Shown here: one piece after another, positions 22,846-34,900 of the stretch
Position numbering within the stretch: position 1 is the stretch's first letter
Layout of the letters: every line of letters starts with the position of its first letter
From: Poronia punctata
Lineage: Eukaryota > Ascomycota > Sordariomycetes > Xylariales > Xylariaceae
Length of the DNA: 64,000 bases
Reading direction: 5' to 3'
Assembly: GCA_022579005.1 (NCBI GenBank)
Contig: MU401457.1
Coordinates: forward strand, 248,001 to 312,000
Position numbers and translations under genes: made by a program
Notes under the pieces: generated by a model
What the model saw: the letters and a program-made list of their open reading frames with translations, nothing else
The model's database searches: none
What the model was told of the DNA's origin: nothing

Positions 22846-24386
22846 TCAGCTCATGGAATGGTTCGCGGCCGACGAAAATGCCCTCATGACTGCAAGTGGA
22901 ATTGCAGCTGAGAGCATAACGGCATTGTGTCCTATAAGACAGGTTAGTCTATGGTAAAAAGTGTGTATATCTGGGCAAGCCGATTCACCTCCATATGGGA
23001 CCAACTCTTGTCGAATGGTGATGTCCGGCCCAGCTGTGACAGATGAGGTGAAACTGCCATCGTCGTGATGGATGCTCATCTTTTCCTTCCACGACGCAAA
23101 CATTTCATCTTCCAAGACTTGGTCAGTCGCCGCACTTGCAGCTGATTTGAATAAGACATCGCTTTCGTGACAAGGTATTTCTAGGTCATTCTTCGCGTGG
23201 ATCAACTGCAGGTGTAGTCTTTTTTCCGTCGAGCGAACAATTCTGGAGAGTCGGTTCGCTGATTCCCACTTATCCACGATGTAGCTCTGGAATCGGCGTA
23301 ACAACGACGGCACCCGGCGAAGGGGTGACAGGACTGGGATGAAACCGGCGCCGCTATAGCTACTGAGTAAATCAGGCACGTTTGAGAAACCTGCAATTAG
23401 GATGACACCTGCAAACTCGATCCCCCGCATGGCGAAATCTTCCACGACGCCGCAAGTCACGGCTGTGCCTAGACTCTGACCCATGACGACAATGCGGCTA
23501 GATGGTACATCCGCAACGTTAATTGCCCACTCCACTGCCGCGACGCCGTCTTGGATCAGGCCAGCCTCGGAAGGAGATCCCTAGTGAAACCATATTAGCT
23601 CTCGGCAATCCCTCTGAGCCGATACTCTACGTACCGTCGACTTCCCGTAACCGCGATAGTCGATGCTCAAAACATGAAACTCGGATGTATCTGTGAGAGA
23701 ATGGAAATGATCTGTCCGGAGCCCCTGGGCAATATGGCCCGCATTCTAAGACCAACATTTTAGTCATGATCCGGGATATATGGCCGATTATGGACGCCGC
23801 AACATACACCATGGACTATGATGATCTCGGTTAGTTAGTCTGGAAGCAAAACAAGTCAAGATCTTGCACAAGCACTACGCCTTACATGATATTACAAGCT
23901 TTGCGTCTTTGTCATCCTGAAGTATTTTAAAGGAGTTGCTTAAGGTGATGTCGCTGGAGAAGCCAGCGGGCGAAGCCTGAAGTTGTGCTTCATACTTTAG
24001 GATAGACTTTGTTGGAAGGATATGCCAAGCGTAAAGAGTCTCATTGCCGGACGCGATATTGAACGGGGTCACCTGATTCCCTAGGCGTAGTTGTTGAGCA
24101 TAGATCTAGACAGATATCAGATACCGCCAAAGCCTAGACTTACTTGCGAACCCCCAGTATTCCGGCTTATCGACGTCATGCCAGAATAGGGTGTTGATAC
24201 GATGAGCATAGAAGAAACTGTGAGCAATAAGCTATAAGGCCCCGCCGGTGAGCATGTGTCGGCAAGAGCTTACTGTCTTTGGAAGAAAGGAAACCCTCCT
24301 AGTAGAAGAAAACTCAGGTATAGACAGACTGGGACACCGAGGCTGACGCCCAAGGGAACGGCCCACTGAGCAGGGCGAGGAGGCAT
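22846..24386 (-). CDS. ABHD12/BEM46-like membrane alpha/beta hydrolase
   Basis: Seven exons: 24386-24274, 24217-24144, 24080-23886, 23815-23808 (8 nt), 23745-23635, 23580-22989, 22931-22846; 392 residues. One hydrophobic N-terminal segment (about residues 9-35) predicts an ER or plasma-membrane anchor. Then come YAHRINTLFWHDVDKPEYWGF, NQVTPFNI and LYAWHILP, typical of the ABHD12/BEM46 group. The motif F-HG-NAGH (residues 128-134) is assembled by the micro-exon, with H129 and G130 coded inside it. Then YRGYGKSTGSPSE, nucleophile elbow GQSLG (S202), acid segment IHAKNDLEIP and the C-terminal catalytic His in YGGHNAV (H366), itself created at the last exon junction. Every exon joins in frame. 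Relatives are lysophospholipid or monoacylglycerol lipases, or polarity proteins; the substrate here is unknown. Confidence 0.88.
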
Positions 24387-25441
24387 GGAGATCGGCAACA
24401 GGTATGATCTGAATGCCGCTGCTTGAGCACTACCGTATCTCCTGCGTGTAACTAGATGATAATAGGTATGTAGGTATGCGAACTCAAGACTTGGAATAAC
24501 TAGTGCTAGTGTAAATAGTAAATCCTACGGTGTACAAGGAGTGAGATGGAGAGGACGAATGGCTTGAGCTACCCTATACTAGTCCATGTGTGAATCTTCA
24601 AGCACACCTCTTCTTTGTATTGCGTATCGCGAGAGCAAATCACGACCATAACTATATGAGTTTGAAGTTCGTTTCCAAGGCCAGTCCAAAGTAATGGACG
24701 ATCTTTTGGATATACGAGGTAACTAACTCGATTGTAACGCGATACTCTATCCTTTGGTGCAGGACTCCATAATGTACCTCGACTAGGTACCTATATCCCG
24801 CTTCTTTCCTGTCTGACCACAGTACACCAGCCACAAGGCTTTTCCCCGACACAAATCTTTGACAAGACACATCCTATAGCGCTATGCAGCAGACATGAGA
24901 AGAAGTAAACAAAAGTTCGATTTAGTTAAGACCACATTGACCATTGATTGTAGCACTACTGAGAAAAAGATATCCCTCACATAGGCGCAGGTGAATGAAT
25001 GGCGGTGACTTAAACATGGTTGGACAAAAGAGTATTTCTGTGGCGCAGATATGATGGCGGTGTGTGGGGGTGGGGTAAGGACCTTCCTGCAATTCGCGTC
25101 CAAGCTTCTCCAGAATAATCTAACTTTACCACGCCGTGTTTTACCTACTTAGTAGTCTATCCAACCAATATACCAAAACTTACCGTTGACCACACCCTCT
25201 TCACATACTCTCACCCAAAAAGACGCGCTCTTTTAATGGCATGTCTATAATTGATTCTCCACGATTTAGATCGGCCCAATTAACGTAGAATAATTCTACA
25301 TTTTACAAAGAACCCACGCGCCGAACCATTACCAACCATCCGAGTGCTGGTATCAAGCACCCCCACGATCGCGATGCACCCCGAGTGTTAGCGACTGTGC
25401 TTTGGTAGTGTCTTAGTAGTGTTGTGATATCTTGATACCTG
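24387..25441. other. Shared promoter region of two divergent genes
   Basis: About 1.05 kb between the starts of the ABHD12-like hydrolase (-) and the Swc3 gene (+). It contains TAGGTA words near 24466-24480 and 24785. No ORF with coding character. Confidence 0.6.
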
Positions 25442-27826
25442 ATGGAGAGGAAAAGAAAGTTGCCAGCGAGGGCGGCGGCGCGTGTCGAAAGCGCTTCCAA
25501 GAGGCAAAGCAGTTCCTCTACCTCTCCCGAAGTTTCCTTCACACCTGCGCCACCGCCGGAACCTACAGAGCCGGCCGCCCATGATGTGTCGGCATCCATT
25601 GCTAGTGCCGCCTTACCGAAGTCCCTGCAGCCTGGGCAGCCTCTGCCGACTGTCGAGAAACCTCAGCCCGATGACCTTTCTCTGAAGGACTTCCAATCCA
25701 TACAGGAGAGGTAATAATCCTCCAGTCACCCGTGCCTTTGTTCTGTTTCTGACATAGTAAACTCCGGGCTTAGCGGCGTCCTATCAGAATCATTGTCGAG
25801 GTCACGTCAAAAATGGATAGACGATGGCATATTTGAAAAGTATTGGACGAAACCCAGCAAGCGAAAAGGCGTTGCGAAAGAAGATACAAACAATCCGGCA
25901 AAGGATACCATGGTCAAAATTGGCCAGGTTACTATCACAGTCGAGCCACATATATTGGATGCTACCCTGTTCGGTGTCAAGGACCCAAAGCCTGCGTCCC
26001 ATTCCAGTTCCACCACACGGCCCGTTCTGCAATACGGTCCCCCGAATGGTGCTATGCCCCCTCCTCGGAAGCCGACGAATGCGAACATATCAGCCTCCGC
26101 AGCTGCGTCATCGCCGTCGTCGGGCGCTCTGATCCCACCTACTACATCGACTACGCCGACCCAACCCGCGTTGCCGACGAGCCAGGTAGCACGGCCCTCA
26201 CCCCTACCCACATTTCAATCCAGAGACGACGAGAAACTGTCCGGTCAACAGCTTCCGCCCCCAACTGGCACGCCCCTCTCCGGACCAGCCCCCTCCCATC
26301 AGACCGAAACACACCGGCCACCGCTACCCAGCGGGGTTGAAAAGCCCTCGCAATCACCACGAGGTCTTGAATCCGTCCTAGCACCGCCCCAACATGGTAC
26401 GCTATCAGCACCAGATGGGCACCCTAGACCATCACAACCGCAATCTCAACCGCAACCGCAACCGCCACTTCCTCAGCGAATGACGCCCATGAATCACCAA
26501 ACACATGCCCCTACGAACCCACCTTCACAACTTCATCCCGGCCTGAGCCTATCAGGATCTGGAATGACTACCACTAACGCAGCACCCCAGCCCCCTAAAC
26601 CCGCGCCGGCACCTGCGCCTGCAGCTGCGCCGGCACCGGGAGCAGACCCTATTATCGTCACTTTGGCCGAGAAGGCGTCCGAGGACCCTCAACTGCGGGA
26701 CCTCATGAAGCGTGTCGCCGTGGGAGAGGCAGCCCCAGCCGAACTAGCCCACTTTCAAAAGATCATCGACCAAATCACGGCCGAGTACAAGCGGAAGGGT
26801 GGACAGCAGGGTCCATCCGCTGAGCGGATTATTTTGGACGGCAGATCGATCAAGTGGTTTGCCGACGAAGTGCAAAACATTCTAGATATTGTTCTAGCAG
26901 CAGAGCCAAATCTCAAAGCTGGTAACCTGCGGGCGCCCCCCGACGCCGATCCTGTAGTCATACTATTGGTCAGAGAAGCGCTGGATAACCCTGGGGTAAG
27001 GGCCAAAGTGAAACGGATAGCAGATGGAAAGACGGAGTTCTCAGATGCTACAGACCTCAAGTCTCACATGGACAGGGTTCTCATTGTAGCGAAGCAGGAT
27101 GCAGAAGCACAAGAGCAGGCAAACCGAATGGACACGGGAGAAAAATCTGACGATGCGCCTGAGCACATGCGAAAGGTACTAAACCAGCCCCAGAACTCGC
27201 CCGCACCGCAGAGTCCGTCCACTTCGCAACAAGCCCTTCGGTCAAAGGGACCGCCGCCACCCCCAACCAAGCCCGAATATTCGGCCGTCGTTCTAGAATT
27301 CGTAGGTGGCACGGGTGATAGATACTTATTTCCCAAGTACAGCGTCTTGCAATTTTCCGAGGATGGTACTGAAGTCATCGCGTCATTTCTCCTCGTACGA
27401 AGAGGGAGTAACTTGGAATACGGGGGAGATCCGACACTGGACTACTATCAACCTATCACGCTTCGACTACATTCATCATCACCGAAAGTACTCGAACATT
27501 TGGCCCGGACTGTGGCACCAAAGGAGGATGTACAGCGATACATGGACGACGTGATGGACAACATGACGCGCGCTGATTACGTGTTGCTCGCCATGCGCCT
27601 CCCTAGGGGGGATAAGGAAGAACGGGGCGAGGACCGTGAGGATACAGCCAGAGTATCTGAGGTACCTCGGTCCTCTCTTCCGCCCGTGTTATGGGATAGC
27701 AACGGCAGTAGACCAAACACTAGCCGGCCTTCATCGTCAAGACCACCATCGTCAAGGCCTGTTGGAGAAGATGAACAATATCAAGCATTCATCACAAGCG
27801 TCAGCCAACCGCCAGCAGCCGCTTAA
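25442..27826 (+). CDS. SWC3: SWR1 chromatin-remodelling complex subunit Swc3
   Basis: Two exons, 25442-25710 and 25774-27826, predicted 773 residues. Swc3 is a subunit of SWR1, which exchanges H2A for H2A.Z in promoter nucleosomes. The N-terminus has the fungal Swc3 signature: MERKRKLPARAAARVESASK, then SLQPGQPLPTVEKPQPDDL, KDFQSIQERSGVLSESLSRSRQKW at the exon junction, IFEKYWTKPSKRKG and KIGQVTITVEPHILDATLF. A long Pro/Gln/Ser-rich region follows (about 135-375). Next are two similar segments of about 45 residues (about 381-425 and 480-525), both starting ADP with a hydrophobic helix, then KR(V/I)A.G. A C-terminal domain begins PEYSAVVLEFVGGTGDRYLFPKYS. The first exon would stop at once without the intron, so splicing is required. 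Confidence 0.88.
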
Positions 27827-28378
27827 AACATATTTTTATTTCTTCCCTCTTCCCTCTTGCTGGAATAGATGGGATGATTTCTATCACGACGCGCAACAAT
27901 TGTCCGGCATATTATTTATCATATCGAGCTATTATCGTCTTTAAGCAGGAATATCTGTTATTTCCCCCTTGGCCGTAGTGTCGAGTGTCGAGAGATGTCT
28001 CAGCCTGTCGGGCTTACTTATTCTATCGGGAGGATATAGCTACCTTATTATCTAGCTATGTAGGTATCTTATGCGGGGGGTTTTAACGAATTAAGACGAT
28101 GATATTGCTTATTGCTGGTCCTTCGTGTACATACTTTTTTGCTTAGCTACTAGTAACAATGTTAAACAAAGCCTAAGACCATGATGAGACGTTACGGTCT
28201 TGCTTATATTTCGTGGTAATAAAGTACATATCCGGTCTTGTGATTACTGAATGGTAGAAAAGCCTGTGATACAAAAGGTAGTGGACCTAGGTTCCCTCAA
28301 ACGGAAAAATAAGAAATTCCCGGAACGTCTTGCTGTCTCTTCTCAATATCTAGGTTAGCTTCTTCATGTTCGCTGCCA
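27827..28378. other. Convergent intergenic region
   Basis: 3' flanks of Swc3 (+) and the nine-exon hydrolase (-). No ORF or structural RNA noted. Confidence 0.6.
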
Positions 28379-30400
28379 TTACCTCCCGCTCAATTCCTCC
28401 CCTTTAGCGCACATCTCGACGATCAAATCGTTGAAATACTGAGTCCGTTCCGCTATGGGCGCATCTAGGATGGGTGATTTTAGTCAGTTATCCTCGACCT
28501 TTTTTAATGAAATTTCGAGTCCGAAGAAACCTCGATATTAAGGAGCGCCGGGATATAGCAAAAAGAAGAAGAAAAAAAGAAACAAAAAAAAAAGGACTTA
28601 CGACCCATCCCCTCCACAATAATCCCCTTCCCAGGACGAATATACTGCACCAACTTCCTCCCATGCGGCACACTGATAACCCTATCCTCTTCCCCATGCA
28701 AGATCAAGATCCTCTCTCTCCCCACCTCGTCGGCCATTTTCGTCAACTGCTTCGGGGTTTTGTGATGCCATCCCGCGGCGATTATTTGCATGAGGAATCC
28801 CCTGCGGGTGAAGCCGGCTTTTGGGTCCGTCTTCTTGGTTATTTCTTGGGCGGCGAATCGTTCGTAGTTGGTGCGGAATCGGATCTTGGCTGGTTTATGA
28901 CCGGGGGGGAGGTGGAATTTGGGGGTGTTGGCGTCTGGGACGGGGGCGTCGTCGGGGGAGAGGAGCCAGGTTTCTGGGAAGAGGTTTTCGGCTGTGTAGA
29001 GGATTGTGCGGTCGAGACTGTGGGGTGGGGGGGGGGGAGGGGTTTGTTAGTAAGGGGGTACATTTGATATTGCTCTGTAGGTGGTGTGTTTGAGAACGTG
29101 TACGTTCTGTGTGAGGTTTGGGATGGAAAACTCGAACCTTTTGGGAAGAAGCATCGTGATGCGGTTTATCACTGTCCGAGTAGAGATGTTAGTTAGATCA
29201 TCGTCATATCCAAGGTGTACGAAAGATATGTCTTTAGATCCTAGGGCAACTTTATCATGAACAGAAAACTTTTGAGGAAAACGTACTGTTCTCCGAGAAG
29301 CTCGTCGTATTTTCAATAGCCGCAGCCGTACAGATCAGGCTCAAGCTGGCCATCCGTTGTGGTATAGCGCAGGCAAGTTCCTGTGCGATCACTTTTCATT
29401 TTTTAGATTAGCCAGTGTGATCGGTTTAGCGAGTCGCCGGGTTAAAGGGCATCTGTAATTTCCTTGATACTCAGTCGACGGGTTTGCTCGGGGTATTACT
29501 TACTGCCTCCCACTATAAATGTGTGAATTTCTGTTAGCTGTCGTATTTTTTGAAATGACGGCAAGTTTTGCAGTCATAAAACTATCCCCCGGCTTACAGG
29601 CATCCGTAAAGTAGCAAGAACCAGAGAAGAGGTTATGGGTAGTGATACGTACTACTGATGCCACAAACATGGATTTCCCGCTCGCCCGTCCAGGCCACAT
29701 GCTCAACTGCGATGTCGAAGTCAGCACATTCAGGGGTCGGTCGACCCAAGAACCCAAAAATGCAACAGTGCTTCGACGGCGTGTTCGAGGAGGGGAAAAT
29801 ATCTACTTACGAACCTCGAGCAGATCCTTTGCCATTTCCGAGGTACTGTACCTCATCACCGGCTTGTCTGATCTGCCCATCCCGCGGTTATCTACCAACA
29901 GTACCGAGTACTTATCCCGGTTGAGGTGTCCAAAGTGCAGAGTCTGCCTCTGCCATGATGTCTTCAGGACGCCTAGGCCGGATATAAACTAGTAGGCAGG
30001 TCGTGTTAGCTAGCTATCCTATATATAGACAAGGGTTGTAAAAGAAGATCTCTTGATCGGAGGGGGATAGGCGGTAGGTCTGAGGATGACTATATATCCT
30101 CTTCCTTGCCCCCACAAGTGAACAAGACGGCGGCGAGTATATTATAGAATCAAAACATACCGTAAGTTTTACCGGGCCGCGACCGTGAATCTCCCAGTGG
30201 AGATTAAACGGACCACCCCGACCAGCCGCAACAGGCAACATGCCCTCCTGGTCGGGTTCAAGTTGCCATAACGCTGTGGGGAACGCATCTAACCTTTTTA
30301 CTTCCTCCACGGAAGGAAACGTGGTAGTCGGCCTGGCAAGAGATGTTGATTAGTCATGACGTAGCCTTGTGAGCGGCTATGTATAGGATAGCACTGACAT
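28379..30400 (-). CDS. Alpha/beta hydrolase, nine exons including a 9-nt exon
   Basis: Exons: 30400-30399, 30332-30161, 29988-29811, 29706-29653, 29512-29504, 29391-29287, 29171-29138, 29017-28602, 28464-28379; total 1056 nt, 351 residues. Protein order: VEEVKRLDAFPTALWQL, NLHWEIHGRGP, ISGLGVLKTSWQRQTLHFGH, VDNRGMGRSDKP, RYSTSEMAKDLLEVLEHVAW, GISMGGMIAQELA (nucleophile S135), ENLFPETWLL, RRGFLMQIIAAGWHHK, ILHGEEDRVI (acid) and EGMGHAPIAERT (His324). This matches a common fungal esterase/lipase-like hydrolase family of unknown substrate. The catalytic-site sequence GISMGGM is only formed if the 9-nt exon is used. The start codon is AT plus G across the first 66-bp intron; exon 2 has an upstream in-frame stop and no suitable ATG. 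The donor of exon 7 (GTTCGA) is weak but restores frame. Confidence 0.85.
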
Positions 30401-31238
30401 GTTGAGGTAGAGATATTGTGAGGACGGCACAACAGTCCGAGATAACCACTTTCGAGGAATTGCTCTAACCTGATGGTCTCAAACTTCCGCAGAGCACGTC
30501 CTAGTTCATTCGTACTTGGTGTTTAATGTGTGAAATCAATCTATCCAGGCTCTATACGTGTGTATAAGTCTGCCTAGGTTGTTCAAGGTCGGTGGGGCGT
30601 TTCACATGTGATGTTTGGACGTTGGTGTTTTAGGGGCAAATTGCATATATTTCTTTAACCCTATTCAAATTCTCAGTGCGCTTCGTATAGGCATAAATGC
30701 AATAATCTGCGGCTTAGTCATATACAGGGGGAGCAGGTCTCGAATGCGGTCGACGATTGATCAGCATCATCGTACATATGGCCAAAATATCACTGACAGC
30801 GTGGTAAAAATTGTATCCAGACTCTGTGTCACCTTTGTGTTTTCAGACTGTTTGTTTAGCGATGACGAGGGCCATCAGTTGTAGTCCTCTGCAAGTGATG
30901 TGGGCTGTCTCGTCAGTTCGCCAGTCATCGCCGTGCGACCCCGGCGAGAACGAAGGCACAATCCCGAGCAACGCCGGAGTTGGCCTTGATTTAGCATCCG
31001 GATGACCGGTATCTTGACTGGAGCCTGATCCAAGTTCCGACTATTGTCGGCCATTATCTCCTAGTTGGCGGTTTTCATGAGACTATAAACGAGTATATAA
31101 ACAACAAAACCGTCACTTGCTAGGTCAGGAGATTACGAGGGAATTGCCTATATCAGCCTCATGTGCCAGGTCGTACCCGATCCAAGCTTCCCCACCTACC
31201 GTTTTTTTTCAAGTCGAACCACTGGCCCTCATAACACG
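30401..31238. other. Divergent promoter region
   Basis: Lies between the nine-exon hydrolase (-) and the TMEM205-like gene (+). No further gene is supported. Confidence 0.55.
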
Positions 31239-31901
31239 ATGAATCAGAGCCTGGACCTTCGTAGCTTGCTTGGCCCTCTGCACCTCCTTTCCTATTCAGC
31301 CTTGCTAGGCGCGCAACTCTACCAGACCTTTGTCGTGGTTAGAGTAAGCTACCGAGCCTTACCCCGAGGGCCCTTTGCTACTCTCCAAAGACGGCTATTT
31401 CCCATCTACTTCCGAAGCCAATTTTTGCTGCTACTTCTGACTGCCGTGACGATTACTCCCCAAGGCCCGCTTACCTTGATTGCAAACAAGGCAGCGTGGA
31501 TCCCCTTTGCAGTGGCGGGCGTGACGGCGGCGCTGAATTTGCTCATTTACGGGCCACAGACTCGCCAGCTTATGGCCGAGAGGATCCACCAAAGTGCGTC
31601 GGGTTCCCCCTTTCTCTGTAAGCGGACAAGGGAATTAGCGCTGACGAGATCACCTTTGTTGCCGTTGATAGAACCGGTCGATATAGAGGGGAAGAAGACG
31701 GGAGGCGTCGATGCCGACATGCAAGTCGGTCTTGAGGTGCAGCAGTCCCAGCAACAGCAACAGCAACAGCAGCGACACCGGTCCTTTGTGCGCGCTCACG
31801 CAACGAGCATCCACCTGAATCTCTTGACGATTGGTGCTACTTTATGGTGGGGTTGGAAGTTAGCTTCGAATCTGAACGGGGAACTATCTAACCTAGCGTA
31901 G
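31239..31901 (+). CDS. TMEM205-like (DUF4149) membrane protein
   Basis: Single exon, 220 residues from the ATG at 31239. An upstream in-frame ATG at 31161 would add 26 residues without membrane character. The order LLGPLHLLSYSALLGAQLYQTFVV, ATLQRRLFPIYFRSQ, LLLLLTAVTI, AAWIPFAVAGVTAALNLLIYGPQT, then a last hydrophobic helix near the end (LTIGATLWWGWKLASN) gives four membrane segments, typical of the TMEM205/DUF4149 family. A polar loop between helices 3 and 4 carries a CAG-coded glutamine run at 31739-31772. The molecular role of the fungal members is not established. An intron inside the polar loop is possible but not needed. Confidence 0.75.
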   Translation: MNQSLDLRSLLGPLHLLSYSALLGAQLYQTFVVVRVSYRALPRGPFATLQRRLFPIYFRSQFLLLLLTAVTITPQGPLTLIANKAAWIPFAVAGVTAALNLLIYGPQTRQLMAERIHQSASGSPFLCKRTRELALTRSPLLPLIEPVDIEGKKTGGVDADMQVGLEVQQSQQQQQQQQRHRSFVRAHATSIHLNLLTIGATLWWGWKLASNLNGELSNLA

Positions 31902-34900
31902 GCTAGATCGCCTAGGCTAAGTTAGGACAAAACTTGGAGGCTTGTTGGAGTTCTTCTGAGTTTGACAGCCGTACGCAGTTCGGTAGCAACCTGCCAGTAT
32001 CCTTGGCGCGACCCTGGGACCTGCTAAGGCACCAATATGCTCCCTGTAACAGGGAGGAATTCCCGTAGGACAGAACAGGGGCTGACCTAGGTGATCTACA
32101 AGAGGAGCAGGACCCCCTACCCCTCTCCCCTTCCGGGATGACGGTCCTGGGATACAGCGGGGACAGTGTGCACAAAGGATCTCTCTTTTTTTTTAAAACG
32201 CTCACTCGCTTCAATTCTCTAGGCGTGGAGACAGCCGAGGGATAGGTAATGATGGATAGGAGCGTGACGCAGAAGCAGCTTCTCATGTTCATGTCAGTCT
32301 TGTGGTCATGTTGGTTTTCATACCTAGCTCAAGTGTATAAGCTGCGAGTAGGTAGTCAGTTTCGTGGAGAAAAAGTCGTGGATACCTACCATAAATGATC
32401 CTGTGACTTCCTCCTGTATGTCCTTGTGATCGATATTGGCCACCATTGTCGAAGAAAACAAGCAGTCAGCCACTCGCGAAATCGCTGGTCTAGCAAAACT
32501 GTCCTTTTGCCAATCCATGATAGCGTGCCAAGTGGGAAGGTAAGGTACCTAAACTAACCTAGTTTATGTGGGTGCGAGACATGGGGCAGGTACTTAGGTG
32601 TCTGGCAGAAATACGTAGTAACCCTGTTGCCGGGTCAGTTACTACCCTCCTTACTCAGTAGGTACTCGTAGAGTAGCATGGAGGCTTAAACCTAGGTTAG
32701 GAGAGTGCATCTCCTGGGAAATCCGCGACTCAGTTGCGACTTCCTTCTGCGACCTAGCTGCTTATAAGTGACTGATTTGTAGCCCCGGGACGAAGGACGA
32801 CGGAGTTGATCCCAGTCACGATACACACGAGATATACATGTATAAGCTCATATGCTTTATCGGACTATATTGCCGGTCCCTCCAATGCTCAGCCTACACG
32901 ATGGATGTTGCAAGTTATACCGACTTACCTTTGGCAAAAGGTGTACTTACTTATATAGTCCCCCGTTGCAATTGTCATTGTGCAGTAAGGTGGGGGTAAA
33001 GCTAACTGCACTTTCCTCCAGAGTAGGAAACCCGTAGTACGGTAGGTATGGCACCAGCAATTCAACATGTTACGTGCCTCGCATCAATCTGCGAGTAATA
33101 CACTGCTGAGGAAACGAAGTACGATAGGTATCGTAGGTCCTAGGGAAGAAGCGATAGTACCGGCAAGAGGTTGATGCGGGGAACCGGGAGGGTAGCCGGA
33201 CGGCGATCTTGAAATGTCTCGTACATTAGGTTATAAACTGTTTGTAAAGTGGGAGTATCAATACCCGATATGTCAAGACTAGGAGGCTATTAGGCTGGCT
33301 AAAAAAAAAAAAAAAAAACTGGTATAGATTTTTCGTATCCCAGCCGGTTATCATCGTTAGGTAGAGTCCTAGACTACATGTACCCAGTTCATCTGTATCT
33401 CGGCAGGAACTACCTGCCACCAGCCAAGCAACTTCCATTGTGTACCGCCAGCCAGTCATGACGCCAACTTGCTACAATTTCTTGTCACTCTTCCCAGATG
33501 AAAGACAGGTAAGCAGTAAATTACCGTACTACCTATACGGTACTACCAAATCTGTGTACATCGTACATCAAGCTCGGCACCCACTACCATTAGGGGACAT
33601 AACGTCCCTCAACCTCGGCGAGACTATGTAATAAGCGTACATAGGCGCAGAGTCCAGTGTGTAGCGTGCAGTGGCAGAAGGAACCAGGTAGATTGTATGG
33701 TGTCGCTACGTTTAACCCAATCTACTTTTCCTGTATCTAGCATGTAGCTTGTGTGCAAGGTATTTTAGTTTGGCTTGCTGCAGCACGTAGGACGGTTATG
33801 AATGGTAATTTTAGGTGTTGCAGGGCAGTTGTATGTTACCCGTAATAATTCTTACTCCGTTCTACGGATTCATCGCAGCTGCTCGATTCGGTAGGTATGA
33901 TATCGGTGCGGCCGGGGATAATGCACGAGAAGAACTCCATGGAAGGGAACTTTTGTGCTTCGCCTTGAATTGATTGATTCTGTTTTATTAGTTGTAGAAG
34001 TACTACTCGTAGATGGTCCTTTTCAGCAACCTACCCCAATGTACTCGTAGGACTTCCTGAGTAGCAAGAGTTCATTCCTATCCCCACAGTCTGCATTATA
34101 ACAGAAGTTGACAAGATTGAAGGTTGTAGGCTGAAGCAGATCGACCCAATCAAGCATTCTTGCCTGTGCAGTGTGAGCCTCTTTTTCGAGGGGTGGGGTA
34201 GTTGGGGGGGGCTGCAGGATCTGCCCTAACCCCCTATTCCTCCCCTGCTCTAATTTTACTCGTGCGTGTACAGCATCGACAGGAACAGGACGGCGATATG
34301 CAAGGTGTTGTCCTTCCTAACTTTGCCCTCTTTTGCTCCTCGGGATCTTGAAGAGTATGCAGGATTCAGCCGAGCTTCAGTACCATCCTCAGCAGCAGCA
34401 GCCAGTGCAACCCGAACAAGTATCACAGACAATACGCAAACAGCTCGTACAGCGGGGACTTGTACGTCTATGTGCTGCTGAACATCTAAGCACGTTACCA
34501 ACTGCTGTGCGATGTTGGAAACCTCGACTGGGCCTCGATTTCATACTGTGTTGTTCCGGCGAGCTGGGAGTCGGTAGGCGCGTAGGGGTTTGGGAAGGTG
34601 AAGGGGAGAGGCTCCCTACGGTTGGTTAGGTTAATCTTATGAATGCAGGGAAGTAGCAATTCCGCGAACCTGTAGTTACAGTGCTGTTACTCTGTAGGTA
34701 TTGCAGGTACATACCAAGTTCGGTAATCTATGCCAGTTCGGTCGCTCTACAGCACATTGTACCTAAGATTTTAGGTGTTTGGTACGGGACGTGGAGATGG
34801 ACGAGACCATAAAGTACCGCCTAAGGTTAGTTGAACCGGCCGGCTAGATAGCCCCTAAAGCCCGTTATTGGCGTGGCTTGTCCTTTGTCTTTCTTCATCG

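Noticed and set aside
34256..34629. Overlapping ORFs with a CAG-rich patch
   Set aside because: Frames overlap on both strands without conserved motifs; the glutamine run is a simple repeat.
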